This document shows positions 59,817 to 64,000 of a stretch of 64,000 bases of DNA, piece after piece (within the stretch, counting starts at the first letter, position 1; each line of letters begins with the position of its first letter). This DNA is from Syntrophomonas_B sp035447945 (lineage in GTDB: Bacteria; Bacillota; Syntrophomonadia; Syntrophomonadales; Syntrophomonadaceae): the NCBI GenBank assembly GCA_035447945.1, contig DAOTHZ010000002.1:6887-70886 (forward strand). Direction: 5' to 3'. The position numbers and the translations under genes were made by a program. Under the pieces are notes generated by a model. It saw only the letters and a program-made list of their open reading frames with translations, was not told the origin of the DNA and made no database searches.

Positions 59817-60794
59817 TCAGCTGACGATCTGGTTTTTGCCTCTCTTTTTAGCTGCATAGAGCTTCATGTCGGCAGCATGGATCAGCTCGGATAGCTCTTC
59901 CCCGTGGTACTGCTGGACTCCGCCACTGATGGTTATGGTGAGGCCGTCATCAAAGAGGTTGCTCTCCACGGCCTGCCGGATCCGCTCGGCGACTCTTGCC
60001 GCTGCGGTCAAGTCAGCATTGGGAAAGATGACCATGAACTCTTCTCCGCCGTATCTTCCAGGAAAATCGCTGTCTCGGACGCTTTCCTTGATGAGCGCGG
60101 CAATTTTCATCAGCACCTTGTCACCATAGATATGCCCTTTGCTGTCATTGACTTGCTTGAAATTGTCAATGTCAAACAAGGCTACCGACAGGGGCTTGTC
60201 CAGACGGTTGGCATCAACGATCTTCGCTTTTAAATGCTCGATCAGCGTCCGGTGGTTGCCGATTTGGGTCAAACCGTCTATCTCCGCCTGTTCGGCCAGG
60301 ATCTTGTTTTTTTGTTCGAGCTCGATCTGCATCGCTTTCTTTGCGGTTATATCAAAGACAATGCCGGCTAGAAATACGGGCTTGCCGTTCTCATCATATT
60401 GGGTGATGCGGCCGCGATCATAATACCATTTGTAGTTCCCGTCTTTGGCTTGGATCCGATATTCAACCTCATATACGCCAGCCCGTCCGTACAGATGGTT
60501 GCGCATGACATCCATTGCAAGGGGTAAATCCTCGGGGTGAATCCGCTCGGTAAAAAACTGATAAGGAACCGGTTGGGGCATTTCTGCCGGGTCATAGCCC
60601 AGTGTGGTAATCTTGAGCGGGTTAAAGGTTACCGCATTGGTCCTGATATTCCAATACCAATGGCCCAGATTTCCAGTCCAGGCATACTCCAGCCTGGTTT
60701 CCTGCTCTTTTTCATGCAGCAATTGTCGATTCAAGATCTCCAGTTCTTCAATCCTTTCCAGCAGCTGTTCTTTGGTGAAATCGCTGTAGTCCAT
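59817..60794 (-). CDS. PAS-GGDEF diguanylate cyclase
   Basis: Makes cyclic di-GMP from two GTP. The 325-residue protein has an N-terminal coiled coil, a PAS domain at about 40-155 (GHWYWNIRTNAVTFNP, EYRIQAKDGNYKWYYDRG) and a GGDEF domain with the catalytic RYGGEEF. The inhibitory I-site RxxD appears as RDSD five residues before the GGEEF, so feedback by c-di-GMP is expected. No membrane segment. The ATG at 60794 follows AAGGAGG. Confidence 0.93.
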   Translation of the reverse strand: MDYSDFTKEQLLERIEELEILNRQLLHEKEQETRLEYAWTGNLGHWYWNIRTNAVTFNPLKITTLGYDPAEMPQPVPYQFFTERIHPEDLPLAMDVMRNHLYGRAGVYEVEYRIQAKDGNYKWYYDRGRITQYDENGKPVFLAGIVFDITAKKAMQIELEQKNKILAEQAEIDGLTQIGNHRTLIEHLKAKIVDANRLDKPLSVALFDIDNFKQVNDSKGHIYGDKVLMKIAALIKESVRDSDFPGRYGGEEFMVIFPNADLTAAARVAERIRQAVESNLFDDGLTITISGGVQQYHGEELSELIHAADMKLYAAKKRGKNQIVS

Positions 60795-60830
60795 GACGCC
60801 ACCCTCCTTATCTGTTCTCTTTGCCCACAT

Positions 60831-61697
60831 TTATACTGCCACTGTTTTCCCTTCCACCTGCTGGATTACCCAAGAGCGCACTGTTTCCAGCACTTTTTCC
60901 CGATCGGGGGAGAGTTCATTCATGGTTTCATGATATAGTCCGTCAAAGAGGAAGAGCCGTTTATCCTGCGAAGAGGCCTTTTGCATGACCTGTCGGCTGC
61001 CCTGCGGGTCAACGACGGCATCCGCAGAGCCGTGGATGATCAGCAGCGGCAGGGTCAGTTCACCGGCTCGCTGCAGGCATTCTTGCCCGGCGCGGGTGAA
61101 TTCCATGTACCAGCGGGCGCTGACCAGGTCATGAACCAGCGGATCATGGACATAATCATCAACTACCTTTAGGTCATGGGACAAGGCGCTGCTGTCAAGG
61201 CCAGTCGGCATGCTCAGACCGGGTATGATGTTGGCCAGAAGGGTAGCCATGGTTTTTTTCCAGATCGGCACCTTGACCGCCTGGATGAGACCGGCGGAGG
61301 AAAGAACCAGTCCGTCGATGATTCCGGGATAATCCAGGGCAAACTTGCAGGCAATCGTCCCGCCCATGCTGTGCCCCAGTAGAATCAACGGCAGGCCGGG
61401 CAACTTATCTCTGACCAGCTTGCAAAAGGTTTTCAGATCGGCGGTATAATCGTTAAACGAGTTGATGTGCCCTCTTTTTCCCTCCGAACGCCCGTGACCA
61501 CGATGATCCAAAGCATAAAATGAGATCCCGTCATCTTGCATGTGGTCGATCAGGTTGCGGAAACGGCTGCCATGTTCTCCAATCCCATGGGCAATCACCA
61601 CTACCCCGCGGGGACACTCGGCCTGCCAGCTCTGATAAAAGATACGGGTGTTTTCCAGACCATTGAAGTTGCCGGTATTTTTAATGTATTCAGCCAC
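60831..61697 (-). CDS. Alpha/beta hydrolase, monoacylglycerol lipase/lysophospholipase-like
   Basis: A 288-residue serine hydrolase. HGIGEHGSRFRNL is the oxyanion-type segment, ALDHRGHGRSEGKRGHINSF follows, and the nucleophile Ser is in LLGHSMGGTIA near residue 112. The catalytic Asp would be in IIHGSADAVVDP near residue 227 and His in LYHETMNE. The GTG at 61697 follows GGGGGAG. It lies 36 bases before the diguanylate cyclase on the same strand. Confidence 0.88.
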   Translation of the reverse strand: MAEYIKNTGNFNGLENTRIFYQSWQAECPRGVVVIAHGIGEHGSRFRNLIDHMQDDGISFYALDHRGHGRSEGKRGHINSFNDYTADLKTFCKLVRDKLPGLPLILLGHSMGGTIACKFALDYPGIIDGLVLSSAGLIQAVKVPIWKKTMATLLANIIPGLSMPTGLDSSALSHDLKVVDDYVHDPLVHDLVSARWYMEFTRAGQECLQRAGELTLPLLIIHGSADAVVDPQGSRQVMQKASSQDKRLFLFDGLYHETMNELSPDREKVLETVRSWVIQQVEGKTVAV

Positions 61698-61908
61698 CCT
61701 GTTTACTCCCCCTTTTCCGCTTGCGATTCGTTCTCTTCTGCAATAAACGTGGCTTCTTCTCTTTGAGTATACCATTCACGGTCTGCTGTATCATCAAGCA
61801 TTTTTTGATGCAGATTGCCTTGTCGAAAATTTCATAAACAATCTAGCGGATGATTGCATAAGTCCATTTTCTGGTTTACAATAAACCAAATTGGAGGTGT
61901 TGCCAGTC

Positions 61909-62403
61909 ATGGAACCTGAATTTAAAACTATTGCTGAATCGGTTGTCAGTCTCAGTCAAATCATCCTGCCGGCCCAGACCAATCCCGCTGGGACCGCTCA
62001 TGGGGGCGAGCTGTTGAAAATGATGGATAATGCGGCGGGAGCGTGTGCCACCAAACACTCGCGTGCCATCGTAGTGACCGCCGGCATTGACAACATCACC
62101 TTTCATGCGCCGGTTTTTATGGGCAACCTGACCATCTGCAGTGCAAATCTCACCTATGTATCCAACCGCAGCATGGAGATTGCGGTCAACATTGAGGCGG
62201 AAGACCTTTTGGCCGGACATCGCCAATGCTGTATGACCGCTTATTTTATTTTTGTGGCACTGGATGAAAAAACCATGACGCCAAAAGCGATTCCTCAGTT
62301 GCAGCTGCTCAATGAAACCGAGCGACAGGAGTTCGAGGCAGGACGGCTGCGAACGCAGACGCGCAAAGAAAGTCCCAAGGCTTGTTGGCTGCCGTTGTAT
62401 TAA
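61909..62403 (+). CDS. Hotdog-fold acyl-CoA thioesterase
   Basis: Hydrolyses acyl-CoA esters. The 164-residue protein has the BACH/YciA-type hotdog signature TNPAGTAHGGELLKMMDNAAGACATKHS near residue 24 and VTAGIDNITFHAPVFMGNL. It is on the opposite strand to its neighbours. GGAGG lies 11 bases before the ATG; TTG and GTG codons closer to it are less likely. Confidence 0.88.
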   Translation: MEPEFKTIAESVVSLSQIILPAQTNPAGTAHGGELLKMMDNAAGACATKHSRAIVVTAGIDNITFHAPVFMGNLTICSANLTYVSNRSMEIAVNIEAEDLLAGHRQCCMTAYFIFVALDEKTMTPKAIPQLQLLNETERQEFEAGRLRTQTRKESPKACWLPLY

Positions 62404-62454
62404 GTACCGCGATTGCATCCAACCTCCTTACAATTGAATTCCATGCAAACAAGG

Positions 62455-62503
62455 AACCGGCTGATTCAAGAACTTTAAAGCGTTCGGAATGGCCGGTTTT
62501 TTA
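62455..62503 (+). terminator. Terminator after the thioesterase gene
   Basis: AACCGGC (62455-62461) pairs with GCCGGTT (62492-62498), with inner ATTC/GAAT pairs. A T-run (62497-62502) follows on the plus strand. The remaining 150 bases to folD hold nothing I can assign. Confidence 0.65.
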
Positions 62504-62651
62504 TGCTGTCAGACAGGTGTTGCAGGCCTGTGTGGTTGCCTGTAACGATATTGTCCAATCCTGGATTTTATTCTCTGTGACTGTTCCCCGGTCTTGTTGC
62601 TGCTGCCTGCCAACCGCATTGGAATTTCGGCGATAGGACCACCTTTGCTGC

Positions 62652-63467
62652 TCATATTTCCTGCAACAAACACAGATTGTCAAACAGTTCGGCAACTGTT
62701 ACCAAACCGACTCCGCCAGGGACCGCACTGGCCATGCGGGCTTTGCTTCTGGCCTGCTCATCTACATCACCAAACATATTACCGGCTGCATCAAAATTAA
62801 TCCCGGCATCGATGATAATGGTTTCTTTCCTGATCATTTCCGCCTTGATAAAATTCAGTTGCCCCATGGCAGCCACCACGATGTCAGCTCTTTTAATCTC
62901 TTCAGCCAAATCACGGGTACGGGTATGGCACACCGTGACGGTGGCATTTTCCGCCATCATCATCAGCGCCAGAGGACTTCCCAATATGCTGCTTCGCCCT
63001 ACGATGGTAACCCGGGCGCCTTCCAGATCTACGTTGTGATCCTTCAGCATTCTGATGACGGCTTTGGGTGTCGCCGGTCTTATCCCATTTTCCCGGTTGA
63101 TAATCTTGCCTAAATTGAAATTATGAATTCCTTCCACATCTTTGTCAGGGTTCATGGCATTGACAATGACCTCATCCCGCAGCTGGGGAGGAAAAGGCTT
63201 CTGAAGCATAATCCCGTTATATCTTTCATCCTGGTTGAGTTGCTTGAGCTCAATCAGCAACTTTTCTTCAGAAATATCTTCAGAAAATTTGATTACTGCC
63301 ACATCAACGCCTAATTCGTTGCCAAATCTTTTAATACCGTTGATGTAGGCATCTGCATCTGGCTGTTCTCCTACCTGTACCACTGCCATGGCAATTTTTC
63401 TGCTGCCGATACGATTGATTAATTGCTGCTTTAATTGCGCCCGGATTTCGTGCCCGTAAATCAGCAT
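62652..63467 (-). CDS. folD: Bifunctional methylenetetrahydrofolate dehydrogenase/cyclohydrolase
   Basis: Interconverts 10-formyl-THF, methenyl-THF and methylene-THF, linking to fhs in the methyl branch of one-carbon metabolism. The 271-residue protein shows the conserved Lys in DADAYINGIKRFG, GIMLQKPFPP in place of the usual QLPLP segment, the DKDVEGIHNFNLG motif, RPATPKAVIRML, VTIVGRSSILGSPLALMM and SAVPGGVGLVTVAEL. The start at 63467 follows AGGAGG. The replaced QLPLP suggests a divergent clade, but all other key motifs are intact. Confidence 0.93.
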   Translation of the reverse strand: MLIYGHEIRAQLKQQLINRIGSRKIAMAVVQVGEQPDADAYINGIKRFGNELGVDVAVIKFSEDISEEKLLIELKQLNQDERYNGIMLQKPFPPQLRDEVIVNAMNPDKDVEGIHNFNLGKIINRENGIRPATPKAVIRMLKDHNVDLEGARVTIVGRSSILGSPLALMMMAENATVTVCHTRTRDLAEEIKRADIVVAAMGQLNFIKAEMIRKETIIIDAGINFDAAGNMFGDVDEQARSKARMASAVPGGVGLVTVAELFDNLCLLQEI

Positions 63468-63695
63468 AGCCGTCCTCCTGTTTTCGTTTATAATTAAAAC
63501 CAGCTTGTCCTGAGATTCCGCGGCGTTGCTCCAGTATACAACACGGCAACAAACCAAGGAAACTCTATCAGGAAAGTTTTCACAAGTAAAACGCTTACAC
63601 AAACATTATTATACCCAATTTGCGGCCAAACCACGTTAGCTATTATAACTTATCCGGTCGTGGCCGCAAGCTTGATTTGCGTTCCTGTCCGCCCT

Positions 63696-64000
63696 TTAAA
63701 AAGCCGCTTTGATATGATTAATGTCCGGTTGGGAGGACCGCATCATAATAGTCACTACATCAAAGCGGGTCTCGCGGTGCTTCGCAGGCTGATCGCCCAG
63801 GTAGTGCAAGGCGGCTTTTTTTATATGTTCGATTTTGGTTCGGGTAATGGCTTCTTCGGGAGAACCGAACAAGTCACTGCGGCGGGTCTTGACTTCCACA
63901 AATACCAGCAAGCCGCCTTTCCTGCAGATGAGATCTAGTTCTCCATAGCGGCAACGGTAGTTGCGGGTCAGTATTTCATAACCCTGCTGCTGCAGGTAGG
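63696..64000 (-). CDS. yraN: YraN/UPF0102 family protein, C-terminal part (cut by window edge)
   Basis: Endonuclease-fold protein of unknown role. The visible residues contain YGELDLI..LVFVEVKTRR, the family core, and end with DINHIKAAF. The start lies beyond 64000. About 100 codons are in the window. Confidence 0.88.
   Translation of the reverse strand, partial: YLQQQGYEILTRNYRCRYGELDLICRKGGLLVFVEVKTRRSDLFGSPEEAITRTKIEHIKKAALHYLGDQPAKHRETRFDVVTIMMRSSQPDINHIKAAF

Noticed and set aside
1..64000. CRISPR arrays, insertion sequences, prophage, tRNA and rRNA genes
   Set aside because: None seen: no regular spaced repeats, transposase or integrase, or cloverleaf/rRNA sequence was recognised by reading.

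Overview
The window looks like a piece of chromosome from an anaerobic, endospore-forming member of the Clostridia (Peptococcaceae/Syntrophomonad-like Firmicutes). The sporulation genes spmA, spmB, ytfJ and a bofC-like gene, strong AGGAGG-type ribosome binding sites, several TTG starts, a T-box leader and a SAM-I riboswitch all point that way. A 2-oxoacid:ferredoxin oxidoreductase, formate-tetrahydrofolate ligase, an oxygen-independent homocysteine route and a nickel-pincer cofactor gene fit anaerobic life. Haem and menaquinone-type genes suggest some respiratory capacity. No rRNA, tRNA, CRISPR array, insertion sequence or prophage was seen; the region reads as conserved core chromosome with a few lineage-specific genes.

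Layout. 1-4443 (minus): tatC, then from its own promoter tatA, a MET8-like siroheme gene, hemA, hemC and the 5' part of cobA, closely packed. 4456-9174 (minus): polyprenyl diphosphate synthase, ubiX, ubiA, ubiD and a degenerate polyprenyl-synthase paralogue, a menaquinone side-chain and ring module. 9309-10433: speD with promoter and terminator, and a MarR regulator. 10664-11969 (plus): T-box leader and trpS. 12057-16488: DAHP synthase, an omega-amidase-like enzyme, YjbQ, AroH, a HutP-like protein, an unknown membrane-anchored protein and LarB. 16537-19872 (minus): a four-subunit ketoacid:ferredoxin oxidoreductase preceded by a P-loop ATPase. 20041-23899: an unknown protein overlapping rluB, folE, fhs. 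24006-31496 (minus): spmBA, ytfIJ, a DnaJ-associated DUF1992 protein, scpAB, a site-2 protease and a large DHH-CBS-nucleotidyltransferase fusion. 31582-33197: lapA and a CDF metal exporter behind an attenuator-like leader. 33255-41405 (minus): secF, secD, HD protein, yajC, tgt, queA, queH, ruvB, ruvA, ruvC. 41555-43155: bofC-like gene and a divergent unknown gene.

43288-51297 (minus) holds the most interesting metabolic unit. A SAM-I riboswitch with its own terminator precedes a methionine synthase lacking the reactivation domain. It is followed by the three proteins known from methanogens to support homocysteine formation without O-acylhomoserine: the DUF39 aspartate-semialdehyde sulfurtransferase, its NIL-ferredoxin partner and the UPF0280/COG2122 protein. 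nadE, an isoprenylcysteine methyltransferase-like protein and yebC follow. 51485-57531 (plus): a ComM-like AAA protein, then a small HTH regulator, an acyl-CoA dehydrogenase, glycerol kinase and a malate/lactate dehydrogenase in one direction.

57599-57614 is a perfect parS palindrome. 57762-61697 (minus): a protein with three peptidoglycan-binding domains, two LysM domains and a propeller-like C-terminus, a PAS-GGDEF diguanylate cyclase and a lysophospholipase-like hydrolase. 61909-64000: a hotdog thioesterase, folD and the C-terminal part of YraN.
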